Assembly (NCBI RefSeq): GCF_040605455.1
Contig: NZ_JBEXCV010000028.1
Coordinates: 1-64,000 of the forward strand
Origin: Embleya sp040605455
GTDB lineage: Bacteria; Actinomycetota; Actinomycetes; Streptomycetales; Streptomycetaceae
Direction: 5' to 3'
DNA length: 64,000 nt
The notes beneath the pieces are model-generated. The model saw nothing but the letters and a program-made list of their open reading frames with translations, had not been told where the DNA came from and did not search any database. Positions 43,701-52,391 of the stretch are shown piece after piece; position 1 is the first letter of the stretch, and the number at the start of each line of letters is the position of its first letter. The position numbers and the translations under genes are program-made.

Positions 43701-44321
43701 TCAGGACTCCTTGACGGCGATCGTCTCGACCGTGTTCGCCACGTGCTCGAACCCGTCGGCGGCCTCTTCGAGCACGTCGACGATGCCCTTGAGCTTGAGC
43801 ACGGTCAGCGCGTCGTACGCGCCACTGAACAAATGGGCAAGGAGCTTGCGGTGGATCTGGTCGGCCTGGTTCTCGAGTCGGTTGATCTCGATCCAGTACT
43901 CGGTCAGGTCCTTCATGGTGCGCAGCCGGGGCATCGCCTCGGCGGTCAGTTCCGAGGCCCGGACCAGCACCTCGATCTGATCCGCGACCTGCGGCGGGAG
44001 TTCGTCGAGCTGATACAGCACGACCAGGTCGACAGCCTCTTCCATGTAGTCCATGACATCGTCCAGTTGCGAGGCGAGGGCATAGATGTCCTCGCGGTCG
44101 AACGGGGTGATGAAGGAGGCGTTGAGCTGGCGCATGATCGCATGCGTGGTGTCGTCACCGGCATGCTCGGCCGCGCGCATCCGTTCGGCGATCTCCGGAC
44201 GAGCGGAGACCTCTGCGCCGAGCAACTCCGTCAGGAGCTTGGATGCGGTGACCAGGTTGCTCGCCGCTGCGGCGAACATGTCGTAGAAGCTCGTCTCCCT
44301 GGGGGTCAGACGCAATCGCAC
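43701..44321 (-). CDS. DUF47/PhoU-like regulator of the Pit transporter
   Basis: A 206-residue helical protein of the DUF47 family, distantly related to PhoU. Family marks: PRETSFYDMFAAAASNL at the start, the metal-binding E/D patch AAEHAGDDTTHAIMRQLN, ITPFDREDIYALASQLDDVMDYM and EINRLENQADQIHRKLLAHLF. In other bacteria the partner of Pit has this fold and controls its activity. It is the first gene of the pair; its ATG is at 44321. This is not the canonical PhoU, which I do not find in the window. Confidence 0.9.
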   Translation of the reverse strand: MRLRLTPRETSFYDMFAAAASNLVTASKLLTELLGAEVSARPEIAERMRAAEHAGDDTTHAIMRQLNASFITPFDREDIYALASQLDDVMDYMEEAVDLVVLYQLDELPPQVADQIEVLVRASELTAEAMPRLRTMKDLTEYWIEINRLENQADQIHRKLLAHLFSGAYDALTVLKLKGIVDVLEEAADGFEHVANTVETIAVKES

Positions 44322-44657
44322 TGGAGGTCTCCGGGATAATGAAAGTGGTCGGCGTCGATGCTAGGCGCTCCGGCGGTCGTGCACGCAAACCGGGGAGTCG
44401 ACGCGAACCGCGACCGTACCCGGCGGTAGTGAGACGCGCGCTCACAGCGACGAACGGGCATGCGGAATCACCCGTTCCGCCGCCTAGGACGCCCGTCACA
44501 CGGCCAGAGTATGGGCCAGGGCACCATTCGAGTGACAGTGCGTCCTACGCTCGATCCATGTCGCCCACATCACATGAACGGATTCGGGGGATCGATCGGG
44601 ACGTCCGCGGATGAGGCGGGCGTGTGCGATCGACACCGCAGGCGCGTGATCGGAATG
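44322..44657. other. Divergent intergenic region DUF47 / csoR
   Basis: No convincing gene. On the minus strand TAGCAT (44362-44367) with TTTGCG about 20 bases upstream could be a poor promoter for the DUF47-pit pair. No PHO box is visible. An 18-codon ORF starting at 44558 lacks codon bias and is not called. Confidence 0.45.
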
Positions 44658-44687
44658 TTTGCCGGATATACCCCCCAGGGGTAAATT
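44658..44687 (+). promoter_or_regulatory. csoR promoter with CsoR operator
   Basis: TTTGCC (44658-44663) and TAAATT (44682-44687) are 18 bases apart, and between them lies the inverted repeat TACCCCCCAGGGGTA (44669-44683), the form of known CsoR operators. CsoR would block this promoter in copper-poor cells. Confidence 0.82.
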
Positions 44688-44758
44688 CGGGTCATGGACG
44701 GCCACCCGATCGGGCCATGGACACATGGGGAACGGCCGCAGAGATACGGGAGACGACG

Positions 44759-45097
44759 GTGGAACAGGATCCGCAGACGCCGGATACGACGGCGACGCCC
44801 GGCGCATCGGGGCACGGGCACGGCTACAGCGGGCGCAAGGACGAGCACCTCAAGCGGCTGCGCCGGGTCGAGGGGCAGGTCCGCGGGTTGCAGCGGATGG
44901 TCTCCGAGGACGAATACTGCATCGACATCCTGACGCAGGTCTCGGCGGCCACCAAGGCACTGCAATCGTTCGCGCTCAGCCTGCTGGAGGAGCATCTGGC
45001 GCACTGCGTCGCGAACGCGGTGGAAAAGGGCGGCCCGGAAGCGGACGAAAAGGTCAAGGAGGCGTCCCAGGCGATCGCACGCCTGGTGCGCTCCTGA
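44759..45097 (+). CDS. csoR: Copper-sensing repressor CsoR
   Basis: A 112-residue helical regulator of the CsoR/RcnR family. The copper ligands have the exact CsoR spacing: Cys54 (DEYCIDIL), His79 and Cys83 (EEHLAHCV), that is 25 and 4 residues apart as in the Mycobacterium tuberculosis protein. The N-terminus (1-25) is His/Gly-rich and disordered. GTG 44759 is chosen because GGGAG lies six bases upstream; ATG 44717 has no ribosome binding site. An operator of the right form lies in its own promoter, so it is autoregulated. No copper ATPase or chaperone gene is adjacent. Confidence 0.93.
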   Translation: MEQDPQTPDTTATPGASGHGHGYSGRKDEHLKRLRRVEGQVRGLQRMVSEDEYCIDILTQVSAATKALQSFALSLLEEHLAHCVANAVEKGGPEADEKVKEASQAIARLVRS

Positions 45098-45290
45098 GGC
45101 TGCGGCGACGGGGGCCGGCCCGAGTGTGGGCCCCCGCACCCCAGCCGCCGACGAGTCCGAGCACGGCGTCGATCTGAGCCTGCGTAAGCGGACCCTCACT
45201 CGCCGACGCCGCGATCATCAGGTCGCCGTAGAGCTCGATCTCGTCGAGGACGACGTGGTCGTGTACACCGCGATCGGAGAACCGCGACAC
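45054..45290 (-). CDS. Small conserved actinomycete protein, function unknown
   Basis: A 78-residue protein whose first 50 residues, (V)SRFSDRGVHDHVVLDEIEL followed by YGDLMIAASASEGPLTQAQ, look like a small acidic helical family common in Streptomyces and often annotated as hypothetical. The rest is Arg/Gly-rich and may be a run-on: the gene overlaps the end of convergent csoR by 44 bases. A perfect AGGAGG lies eight bases before GTG 45290; the ATG at 45296 is too close to it. Function unknown. Confidence 0.6.
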   Translation of the reverse strand: MSRFSDRGVHDHVVLDEIELYGDLMIAASASEGPLTQAQIDAVLGLVGGWGAGAHTRAGPRRRSLRSAPGVRSPGTPP

Positions 45291-45417
45291 CCACATCACC
45301 TCCTCGTGCGCACCCCGGACGGGCCTCGGCCCATCCAGCCTAGGGGTGGCTCCGCGGCGCCGACATGGCACGCCTGGGTCATATGGGGACCGCCCGGAAC
45401 GGCTCCACGCGAGTGAC

Positions 45418-46290
45418 TCAGCCGCGTCCCGCGGGTGTCCCGGACGGGCTCGGCGCGACGTACAGGTCCTTGGCCTCGGGCGGCTTGACGCCGACCACCA
45501 CGCCGAAGTCGTACAACTCCGCCGCGGAGAGCACCTTCGCGGTCGGCGTCGCCTTGCCCTGGTCCGGACCCATCACGAACGCGAACGACTCCTCGACCTT
45601 GCGCAGTCGGCCGGCGTCGTCGAGGTAGGCGTCGAACGGGATCGGCGCGCCGTCGAAGGTCTTGAGCGCGGCGGCCAGCGGGCCGCGCACCGCCGGTGCG
45701 GTCAGGTCGTGCGCCTTGCGGATGTCGAGGGTGCCCCGGTAGTGCCGCACCTGGTCCGCGCCGAACTTCTCGGTGCCCACGAGCACCACGTCGTCGTTGA
45801 CCCCGCGCAGTATCTCGAAGGACGTCCCGGGGTCGGTGGCACCGCCGCTGACCAGGTTGCCGTCGGCCAGCCCGTCGATCGCCAGCCGCACCCACTTGTC
45901 CTTGGGCACGCCCGGCGACCCGTTCTTCATGTAGAGCGCGTCGGGGGTGAGGATCTCCTGGAGCGGGCCGGCGATGCCGGAGTCCTTGGGCGCGTCCACC
46001 GTGAGCGAGCCGATGTGCCGGACGTAGTCGAACATGCCCTGCCCGGTGAGCTTGACCACCCGGTCGGCGTTTTGCATGGTCATCGTGGTGCGGGTGCGCG
46101 AACTCTTGGCCCCGGTCGTGACATCGGCCGCCTTGCGGACCGCCAGGACCGCCTCGGACGGGCCGGTCGCGGCCCCGGAACTGCCCTTGACCTGCACTCC
46201 CTGGGGTTGCACGTCGTCGTCCTGACAGCCGGTGGCCCCGGCCAGGAGGAGGGCGCAGCAAACACCCGTGAGCGCGGTACGGACCAACAT
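45418..46290 (-). CDS. LppX/LprG-like lipoprotein
   Basis: A 290-residue lipoprotein: signal peptide with a loose lipobox (AGATGC, Cys about 22), then a beta-rich half-barrel (about 60-285) with TRTTMTMQNADRVVKLTGQGMFDY and SAAELYDFGVVVGV. The size and pattern resemble LolA/LppX/LprG proteins that carry lipids or lipoglycans to the cell surface; members of this group are abundant in Streptomyces. ATG 46290 is chosen (GGGAG nine bases upstream). It follows a GntR regulator by 89 bases. Confidence 0.7.
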   Translation of the reverse strand: MLVRTALTGVCCALLLAGATGCQDDDVQPQGVQVKGSSGAATGPSEAVLAVRKAADVTTGAKSSRTRTTMTMQNADRVVKLTGQGMFDYVRHIGSLTVDAPKDSGIAGPLQEILTPDALYMKNGSPGVPKDKWVRLAIDGLADGNLVSGGATDPGTSFEILRGVNDDVVLVGTEKFGADQVRHYRGTLDIRKAHDLTAPAVRGPLAAALKTFDGAPIPFDAYLDDAGRLRKVEESFAFVMGPDQGKATPTAKVLSAAELYDFGVVVGVKPPEAKDLYVAPSPSGTPAGRG

Positions 46291-46379
46291 GTGGGGTTCT
46301 CCCGGATGCTCGGAATCCTCGCGTGACGGTCGGCCACGCGGCGGCGGCACGACGGGACAACGAGCGAGGCGACGCCGGG

Positions 46380-47093
46380 TTACGGCCGTTCGGGGGACGG
46401 CGGGTCGGCGGGCGCGGGCAGCGCCTCGGGGGCCGGGCGGCGCGACCAGGCCAGGTGACGCCGGGTCAACTCCTCGGCGCCGGCCCGATCACCGGCCTCG
46501 ATCAGGTCGAGCAACCGGTGGTGCTCGGCGGCGATCACGCTCCGGTCGGCCGGATCGGCCAGCGGGCGCGGACCGTACAGCCGGGTCTGGGCCCGCAGTT
46601 CGGCGACCATCCGGACCAGACGCGGGTTGCCGGCCAGGCCGAGCAGGTGGGCGTGGAAACGATCGTCGGCGTCCACGTAGGCCGGCGCGTCGACGCGGGC
46701 GACCGCGTCGGCGAGTTCGTCGACCAGCGCACGCAGGGCCGGCAGCGCGGAGGCGCAACCGTCCTCGGCGATCCGCCCGATGATCGGTATCTCCAGCAGT
46801 TCGCGCAGGTCGTGGATGTCGTCCAGGTCGGCGGCGGACATGCTGCGGACCCGAAAGCCCTTGTTGCGGACCGGCTCGACCAGACCGTCCTTGGCCAGAT
46901 CGAGCAGCGCCTCGCGGACCGGCGTCGCGGACACCCCGAATCGGGTGGCCAGGGCGGGCGCCGAGTAGACCACACCGGGCTGCATCCGACCCGCCACCAG
47001 CGCGGCCCGGACCGCGCGCGTGACCTGCTCGCGCAGGCTCAGCCGCTCGCCCAGGCGCCCGGCGTCGCGGCCGCCCTCGGTGTCCGTCCCCAT
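46380..47093 (-). CDS. GntR-family regulator with FCD domain
   Basis: A 237-residue regulator. The winged helix (about 20-85: SLREQVTRAVRAALVAGRM...YSAPALATRFGVSATPVREALLDLAKDGLVEPVRNKGFRV) is followed by an FCD ligand domain (about 95-215) with the metal-binding Asp/His set in DADDRFHAHLLGLAGN and AEHHRLLDLIEAGD. FCD regulators usually sense organic acids; the target is not evident. It is followed by the LppX-like gene on the same strand and may control it. Confidence 0.9.
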   Translation of the reverse strand: MGTDTEGGRDAGRLGERLSLREQVTRAVRAALVAGRMQPGVVYSAPALATRFGVSATPVREALLDLAKDGLVEPVRNKGFRVRSMSAADLDDIHDLRELLEIPIIGRIAEDGCASALPALRALVDELADAVARVDAPAYVDADDRFHAHLLGLAGNPRLVRMVAELRAQTRLYGPRPLADPADRSVIAAEHHRLLDLIEAGDRAGAEELTRRHLAWSRRPAPEALPAPADPPSPERP

Positions 47094-47121
47094 CGTCTCC
47101 GCCCCCTCGGCCGCGTCGCCG

Positions 47122-47757
47122 TCATCCGGCCGGGCGCGGCTCGGCCGTCACCAGCGGACGCAGCGGCCCGCGTTCGACCAGCCGCACCACCGGTTCCAGG
47201 ACACGACCCATGAACATCGAGCCGACCAGGGCGACCAGCGCGCCGAGTGCGAACCCGGCGAGCACGTCGGTCGGGTAGTGCACGCCCACGTACAGCCGGG
47301 CGAAACCGGTGAACACCGACGCGAGCACCGCCAGGATCCCGATCCGGCGGTCCACCAACAGGATCCCGACCGCCAGCGCCATCGTGGTCAGCGCGTGGTC
47401 GGAGGCGAAGGACGGATCGGTCTTGCCCTCGACGAGCACATGCAGCCCGTCGTGGCTCAGGAACGGGCGCGGCCGGTTCACCCAGTCGCGCAGCGGCGCG
47501 TTCGCCAACTCGGCGACCAGGGCCGCGAGCGGGGCCCATACGAGACCGGCCACGGCCGCGGTGTGGTCGGCCCGGCCCCGGGCCCGCCACCACGCGAGCA
47601 GGGCGAGCACGGCGAGTACGGCGAACATGCCGTACTCGCCCATGAACTCCATGCCCCCGTGTGCCCATGAGGTGTGTTCGGTGAGTCCATTGACGTCCCG
47701 CAGGACCTCGATGTCGAGGTTGTCGTCGGTACTCTCCGCCAGAACCTGCAAGGACAC
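47122..47757 (-). CDS. PAP2-family membrane phosphatase
   Basis: A 211-residue membrane protein of the PAP2 superfamily. The phosphatase motifs are present: NRPRPF (motif 1), PSFASDHA (motif 2) and GFARLYVGVHYPTDVLAGF (motif 3 with the catalytic His). The active site faces outward between membrane helices. Such enzymes recycle undecaprenyl pyrophosphate or remove phosphate from lipids; the closeness to the glycopolymer export genes fits recycling of the lipid carrier. GTG 47755-47757 has AAGGGG seven bases upstream. Confidence 0.9.
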   Translation of the reverse strand: MSLQVLAESTDDNLDIEVLRDVNGLTEHTSWAHGGMEFMGEYGMFAVLAVLALLAWWRARGRADHTAAVAGLVWAPLAALVAELANAPLRDWVNRPRPFLSHDGLHVLVEGKTDPSFASDHALTTMALAVGILLVDRRIGILAVLASVFTGFARLYVGVHYPTDVLAGFALGALVALVGSMFMGRVLEPVVRLVERGPLRPLVTAEPRPAG

Positions 47758-47806
47758 CGGTGAACCCCTTCGCGTGGTGCATTGTGGTGCGGATGGTGCG
47801 GTGCTG

Positions 47807-48673
47807 CTACTTGCCCTCGTAGGCGTCGACGACCTGGGCCATCGGCCCGTCCATCTTGATCACGCCCTGATCGAGCCAGATCACCCGGTCGCAGGTGTCC
47901 CGGATCGACTTCATGCTGTGGCTGACCAGGAAGACCGTGCCGGCCTCCTTGCGCAGCTCGCGGATCCGGGCCTCGCTCTTGAGCTGGAACTCGCGGTCGC
48001 CGGTGGCCAGCGCCTCGTCGATCATCAGCACGTCGTGCGTGCGCGCGGCGGCGATGGAGAACCGCAGCCGGGCCGCCATGCCGGACGAGTAGGTGCGCAT
48101 CGGCAGCTTGGTGAAGTCCTTGCCGTTGTAGTTGTTGAGGCCGGAGAACGTGGCGATCTCGTCGTAGTTGTCCTCGGCCTCCTGCTGGGTCATGCCCATC
48201 GCCAGGCAACCCAGGATGATGTTCCGCTCACCGGTGAGGTCGTTCATCATCGCCGCGTTGACACCGAGCAGCGACGGCTGGCCGTCGCTGTAGATCTTGC
48301 CGGTGGTCGGCGGCAGCAGGCCGGCGATGCACTTGAGCAGCGTGCTCTTGCCGGAGCCGTTGCGGCCGATCAGACCGATCGCCTGGCCCTTGTACGCGAC
48401 GAAGCTGACGCCGCGCACCGCGTGCACCTCGGTGACGCCGGTGGCCTTCTTGCGCAGCGCCAGCCGGGACAGCGCGGAGGTCGCGCTGCCCTTGCCCGAG
48501 GAGGCGCCGTGTACCCGGTAGATCAGATGCACGTCGTCGACCACGACCGTCGGCGGGACCTCCTCCTGCTGCGGAGCCTGCTTCGGTTCGTGCGGTTGGC
48601 TCTGTTCGGGCACCTCGACCTCGGGCTTCTCGGTGACCTCGCTCCAATTCATGATTGCCGGCTGCTCAGCCAC
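47807..48673 (-). CDS. Polysaccharide/teichoic acid ABC exporter, ATP-binding subunit (TagH/Wzt-like)
   Basis: A 288-residue ATPase. After a Pro/Glu/Gln-rich start (1-40) it shows Walker A GRNGSGKST, signature YSSGMAARLRFSIAAA, Walker B VLMIDEALATGD and switch His in VSHSMKSI. The HAVRGVSFVAYKG and ISKxx-type region match exporters of lipid-linked polysaccharide or teichoic acid; the long C-terminal sugar-binding domain of some Wzt proteins is missing, so this is the TagH-short type. It overlaps the permease gene by eight bases. Confidence 0.9.
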   Translation of the reverse strand: MAEQPAIMNWSEVTEKPEVEVPEQSQPHEPKQAPQQEEVPPTVVVDDVHLIYRVHGASSGKGSATSALSRLALRKKATGVTEVHAVRGVSFVAYKGQAIGLIGRNGSGKSTLLKCIAGLLPPTTGKIYSDGQPSLLGVNAAMMNDLTGERNIILGCLAMGMTQQEAEDNYDEIATFSGLNNYNGKDFTKLPMRTYSSGMAARLRFSIAAARTHDVLMIDEALATGDREFQLKSEARIRELRKEAGTVFLVSHSMKSIRDTCDRVIWLDQGVIKMDGPMAQVVDAYEGK

Positions 48674-49586
48674 GGCCGTACCTCTCTTCCGCCTTCCAGA
48701 AGTACACGTAGCCGCCGAAGCCCATCACGATTGCCCAGCCGACGGCGTAGCCCCAGATGTGCGGGGGGACGTTGGGGTGCGTGTCGATGAGCGCGTCGCG
48801 CACCAGCTCGATGTACACCGCACCCGGGTTCGCCTCCAGCAGACGGGCCACCCACGTCGGCGCCTTCTGGGTGTAGTTGTCCAGGCTGTAGAAGACGCCG
48901 CTGAGGTACAGCCACGTGCGCAGGATGAACGGCAGCAGCTGCTTGATGTCCACCATCACGGCGCCGATGCGGGCCAGCACCAGGCTCAGGCCGACGTTGA
49001 AGATGAACTGCAGTATCAGCGCGGGCAGGATGAGCAGCCACTTCAGGCTGAGCGGCTCACCGGTGCCCAGCACGATCGCGCACAGCACGATCATGGAGAA
49101 GAGCAGCTGCTGAAGCTGCACGATGGTGAACGAGATCGGCAGGCACGCGCGCGGGAAGTGCAGCGCGCGGATCAGGTTGAGCTGGTCGCTGATCGCCCGG
49201 CTGCCCGCGAGGACCGCGCTCTGCGTGAACGTGAACACGAAGACGCCGGTGACCAGGAAGGCGACGTAGTTGTCGATGCCGCCCTTGGTCTTCACCAGGT
49301 AACCGAAGATCAGGTAGTACACGGCCGCGTTCAGCAGTGGGGTGAGCACCTGCCATACCTGGCCGAGTTTGGCGGTGCTGTAGGTCGCCCGGGTCTTCGC
49401 GTTGGCGAAGGCCACCACGAAGTGGCGCCGAGCCCAGAGCTGCTTCGTGTACGAGAGCAACCCCGGTCGGGCGCCGCTGACCGTCAGCTTGTAGCGGGCG
49501 GCGAGATCCGCCAGAGGTTCGGACGAACCGGGGGACGCCGACGTCCCCTGTGGGCTCAGGGTGTCGGCCTGCGCGCTGTTGGCCAC
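48666..49586 (-). CDS. Polysaccharide/teichoic acid ABC exporter permease (TagG/Wzm-like)
   Basis: A 306-residue ABC-2 type permease: a 45-residue polar N-terminus, the conserved ATYSTAKLGQVWQVLTPLLNAAVYYLIFG motif that precedes the first helices, and about six helices in total, with IKQLLPFILRTWLYLSGVFYSLD typical of the TagG/Wzm group. It works with the ATPase encoded just downstream to flip lipid-linked polymer outward. GTG 49586 is the start. It follows the GT2 gene by 57 bases. Confidence 0.9.
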   Translation of the reverse strand: MANSAQADTLSPQGTSASPGSSEPLADLAARYKLTVSGARPGLLSYTKQLWARRHFVVAFANAKTRATYSTAKLGQVWQVLTPLLNAAVYYLIFGYLVKTKGGIDNYVAFLVTGVFVFTFTQSAVLAGSRAISDQLNLIRALHFPRACLPISFTIVQLQQLLFSMIVLCAIVLGTGEPLSLKWLLILPALILQFIFNVGLSLVLARIGAVMVDIKQLLPFILRTWLYLSGVFYSLDNYTQKAPTWVARLLEANPGAVYIELVRDALIDTHPNVPPHIWGYAVGWAIVMGFGGYVYFWKAEERYGRG

Positions 49587-49643
49587 GTTGACACTTTCGT
49601 CTGCGTCGGATCGAAATCGAAACGGTACGAGAATTCCAGCCTG

Positions 49644-50564
49644 TCAGATGACGGGCGGGCGACCGAGCCTGGTCATCCGCCAGACGGTCCGCCAGGACAT
49701 CGGCTTGCGCGGGCCGCTCGGGGTCTTCCACCCCTCGCGGAAGCCGGCCAGCCAGGCCTGGGCGTTCTCCCCGGACGGCCGGCGGGCGGCGGTGAGTACG
49801 ACCCAGGTGCCCAGGTAGGCGGGCACGATCGGCCACGGCAGGTTACGGCGGGCCAGGTAGACGCGGTTGCGCGCGTTCATCCGAAAGAATGCCGCGTGCC
49901 GCGCCGGGCTGGTCTTGGGGTGCTCCAGCACGACGTCCGCGCGGTACTCGATCTCCCATCCGGCATCGAGCGCGCGCCACGCGAGGTCGGTCTCCTCGTG
50001 CGCGTAGAAGAAGTCGTCGGGCAACCCGCCGACCTCCTCCAGCACGGCCGCACGGACCGCGCTCGCGCCGCCGAGGAAGGTGGTCACCGGACCCGAGCGC
50101 AGCGGGTCGCCGACCCGGATCCTGGGCACGTGTCGGCGCTGGGTCTCGCCGCTCTCCGGGTCCACGATCCGGAAGCTGACGATGCCCAGGCGCGGGTTCG
50201 CCGCGAACGCCTCGCGCAACAACCGACCGGCGTCGGTCCCGCCGAGGCGGCCGTCGTCGTCGAGGAAGAGCACCACGTCGGTGCCGGCCGGCAGGCCCGC
50301 GGTGCCCACATTGCGGCCGGCGGGGATGCCCACGTTCTTCGGCAGGGGGATGCCCACCGCGCCCTCGGGCAGCTCCGGCAGCGGGCCGCCGTTGGCCACC
50401 ACGACCACCGCCATCGGGTCGCCGACCTGGTCGGCGACCGAGCGCAGCAGCCGGTCCAGCTCGACCGGGCGGTCGCCCATGGTCAGCACGACCGCGCCGA
50501 GTGTGATGCGATCCGCACCGGCGACGTCGCCGGTGCGCTGCCCCTCGGCAGCCTCGGCGTTCAC
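49644..50564 (-). CDS. Family 2 glycosyltransferase
   Basis: A 306-residue GT-A enzyme. It has the donor-site strand LGAVVLTMGDRPVELDRLL, the metal-binding DDD in LFLDDDGRLG (about residue 103), FLGGASAVRAAVLEEVGGLPDDFFYAHEETDLAWR with the ED-type catalytic motif, and a C-terminal amphipathic helix that may associate with the membrane. It resembles rhamnosyl- or glucosyl-transferases (WbbL/RfbN type). The GTG start overlaps the stop of the CDP-alcohol transferase gene (GTGA). Confidence 0.88.
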   Translation of the reverse strand: MNAEAAEGQRTGDVAGADRITLGAVVLTMGDRPVELDRLLRSVADQVGDPMAVVVVANGGPLPELPEGAVGIPLPKNVGIPAGRNVGTAGLPAGTDVVLFLDDDGRLGGTDAGRLLREAFAANPRLGIVSFRIVDPESGETQRRHVPRIRVGDPLRSGPVTTFLGGASAVRAAVLEEVGGLPDDFFYAHEETDLAWRALDAGWEIEYRADVVLEHPKTSPARHAAFFRMNARNRVYLARRNLPWPIVPAYLGTWVVLTAARRPSGENAQAWLAGFREGWKTPSGPRKPMSWRTVWRMTRLGRPPVI

Positions 50565-51343
50565 CGGAGCCTGCTCGACATGAGCACGCTGACCAGGTGC
50601 AGCACGGTCTGCAGGAGCGCGATGGCGGCGAGCGCACCGACCGCGATCCTGCTGTACAGCAGGCCGCCGTCGTCGGCCACCAGGTCGAGCACGCCCGCCA
50701 GAAGCAGGAAGATCGACGCCTCGACGGCGCCGACCAGGCGGTGGAACTTGAGCGAGGCGACCAGCTTGCGGGCCGATGCGGCGCCCGAGGAGCGCGGCAC
50801 GGCGGCGGCGTCCTGCACGGGCGGCAGGCCGCTCTTGGCCCGGGCGCCGTCGACCAGGTCGGTCTCCGACTTGATCAGGATCGCGCCCAGCGCGGCGACC
50901 ACACCCAGCGTCGCGTAGCCGTTGAAGCCGCCGCCGTCCAGGACGCCCGCGGCGTGCAGGCCGGCGCCGGAGAGCAGCGCCGCCTCGGAGAGGTAGTGGC
51001 CGACCCGGTCGAGGTAGACACCGGTGACCGAGGTCTGCCGACGCCAGCGGGCCACCTCGCCGTCGACGCAGTCGAGCAGCAGGTAGAGCTGCACCAGGAT
51101 CAGCGCCGCGAGCGGCCCGGCGATCCCGGGCAGGATCAGCGCGGCGCCCGCGGCGATGCCCGCGAGGATCATCATGTAGGTGAGCCCGTTGGGCGTCACC
51201 CGGGTCCCGACTATGCGTCGGGTGACCTGGAGGGAGATCTGCCGCATGTAGATGCGGCCGGCCCAGTGTTCGCCACTGCGCCGGTCGAGCAGGCCCGCGG
51301 GGTGTACGACCGAGCGAAGCTCAGCCGCCGTAGGTGTGGACAT
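50561..51343 (-). CDS. CDP-alcohol phosphotransferase with altered catalytic motif
   Basis: A 260-residue membrane enzyme of the CDP-alcohol phosphatidyltransferase family. The signature is D-G-x2-A-R-x8-G-x3-D-x3-D; here it reads DGEVARWRRQTSVTGVYLD followed by RVGH, so the last Asp, which acts as the base in studied members, is a His. All other motif residues are kept. Several membrane helices follow. Substrates are unknown; the context (polymer export, G1P-dehydrogenase-like enzyme, nucleotidyltransferase) suggests a phosphopolyol. It overlaps the next gene upstream by 23 bases and is coupled to the GT2 gene. Confidence 0.88.
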   Translation of the reverse strand: MSTPTAAELRSVVHPAGLLDRRSGEHWAGRIYMRQISLQVTRRIVGTRVTPNGLTYMMILAGIAAGAALILPGIAGPLAALILVQLYLLLDCVDGEVARWRRQTSVTGVYLDRVGHYLSEAALLSGAGLHAAGVLDGGGFNGYATLGVVAALGAILIKSETDLVDGARAKSGLPPVQDAAAVPRSSGAASARKLVASLKFHRLVGAVEASIFLLLAGVLDLVADDGGLLYSRIAVGALAAIALLQTVLHLVSVLMSSRLR

Positions 51344-52391
51344 ATTCGGTCACCGAATCCCGGATGGCGTCATTGTCGAGGTCGAGATGTTCGAGGATGG
51401 TGAAGCGTCCCGGACGGGTCTGGGGCGCGTGACTCACCGCCGCCACGAATTCGTCGAGGGTCAAGCCGAGATGCTCCGGCACGACCGGCAGCTTGTGCCG
51501 ATCCAGGGTGCTCGTCAAGAGCTGCGTCAGCTCGGCGTCGCCACGCAGGTGCGCGGCGAACGCGGCGCCCAGGCCGACCTGTTCGCCGTGCAGTCCATCG
51601 TGACCGTCGCGCTCGCCGTAGAGCAGGTCTATCGCGTGCGAGATCTCGTGGCACGCCCCGCTGCAGGGGCGCGTGGTGCCGGCCACGGACATCGCGATGC
51701 CGGAGAGTACGAGGCCCTCGGCCAGGGCCACGAGGAAGTCGTCGTCCTCGATGCCGCCGGGGCGGTGCAGTATCGAGTCGCCGGAGGTGCGGGCCAGCGC
51801 GACCGCCAGGCCGTCCACCGGCTCGCCGGTCTCGCGCTGGGAGAGTTCCCAGTCGGCGACCGCGCACAGGTTGGACAACGACTCGCCGATGCCCGAGCGC
51901 ACGAAGCGCTGCGGCGCGGCGCGGACCAGGTCCAGGTCCACCACCAGCGCGATCGGTGTGGGCACGCCGTAGGAGCCGCGGCCCGCGTCGTTGTCGAGGA
52001 TGCTCACCGGCGACGCGATGCCGTCGTGGGCGAGGTTGGTGGCGACCGCGACCATGGGCAGGCCCACGCGCGCGGCGGCGTACTTGGTCGCGTCCAGGAC
52101 CCGGCCGCCGCCGAGGCCGACCACCGCGTCGTAGGCCCCGCCGCGCATCCGGTCGGCCAGGTCGACGGCGGCGGTCAGCGTGCCGCCGGCAACGCTGTAC
52201 CACTCGGCGCCGGGCAGTTGCGGCGCGAACCGTTCGCGCAGCCGCGCGCCGGAGCCTTCGCTGACCACGACCGCGATCCGGCCCGAGGTGGAGACCCGGC
52301 GGTCGGCCAGGATGGCCGCGAGGTCGTCGACCGCGCCCGCGCGGATGTCGACGGTGAGCGGTGTGGGGACCAGTCGGGTCAGTACCGGCAC
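51321..52391 (-). CDS. Iron/zinc alcohol dehydrogenase, glycerol-1-phosphate dehydrogenase-like
   Basis: A 356-residue protein of the AraM/EgsA branch of the iron-containing dehydrogenase superfamily: NAD-binding GLGGGRVLDATKYAA, the PTNLAHDG-type loop seen here as VATNLAHDGIASPVS, and the metal ligands in GACHEISHAIDLLYG and DGLHGEQVGLG. AraM makes sn-glycerol-1-phosphate from DHAP, so one possible role is supplying a polyol phosphate for CDP activation. GTG 52389-52391 (GGGAG upstream) is chosen. It overlaps both neighbours, which ties it to the CDP-alcohol genes. Confidence 0.88.
   Translation of the reverse strand: MPVLTRLVPTPLTVDIRAGAVDDLAAILADRRVSTSGRIAVVVSEGSGARLRERFAPQLPGAEWYSVAGGTLTAAVDLADRMRGGAYDAVVGLGGGRVLDATKYAAARVGLPMVAVATNLAHDGIASPVSILDNDAGRGSYGVPTPIALVVDLDLVRAAPQRFVRSGIGESLSNLCAVADWELSQRETGEPVDGLAVALARTSGDSILHRPGGIEDDDFLVALAEGLVLSGIAMSVAGTTRPCSGACHEISHAIDLLYGERDGHDGLHGEQVGLGAAFAAHLRGDAELTQLLTSTLDRHKLPVVPEHLGLTLDEFVAAVSHAPQTRPGRFTILEHLDLDNDAIRDSVTEYVHTYGG

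Noticed and set aside
43701..44321. Canonical phoU
   Set aside because: The protein is related to PhoU but has the DUF47 pattern and is paired with a PiT transporter, so it is not taken as the missing phoU.
44558..44614. An 18-codon ORF before csoR with a TACGCT hexamer upstream
   Set aside because: No codon bias, no -35 and no conserved sequence pattern.
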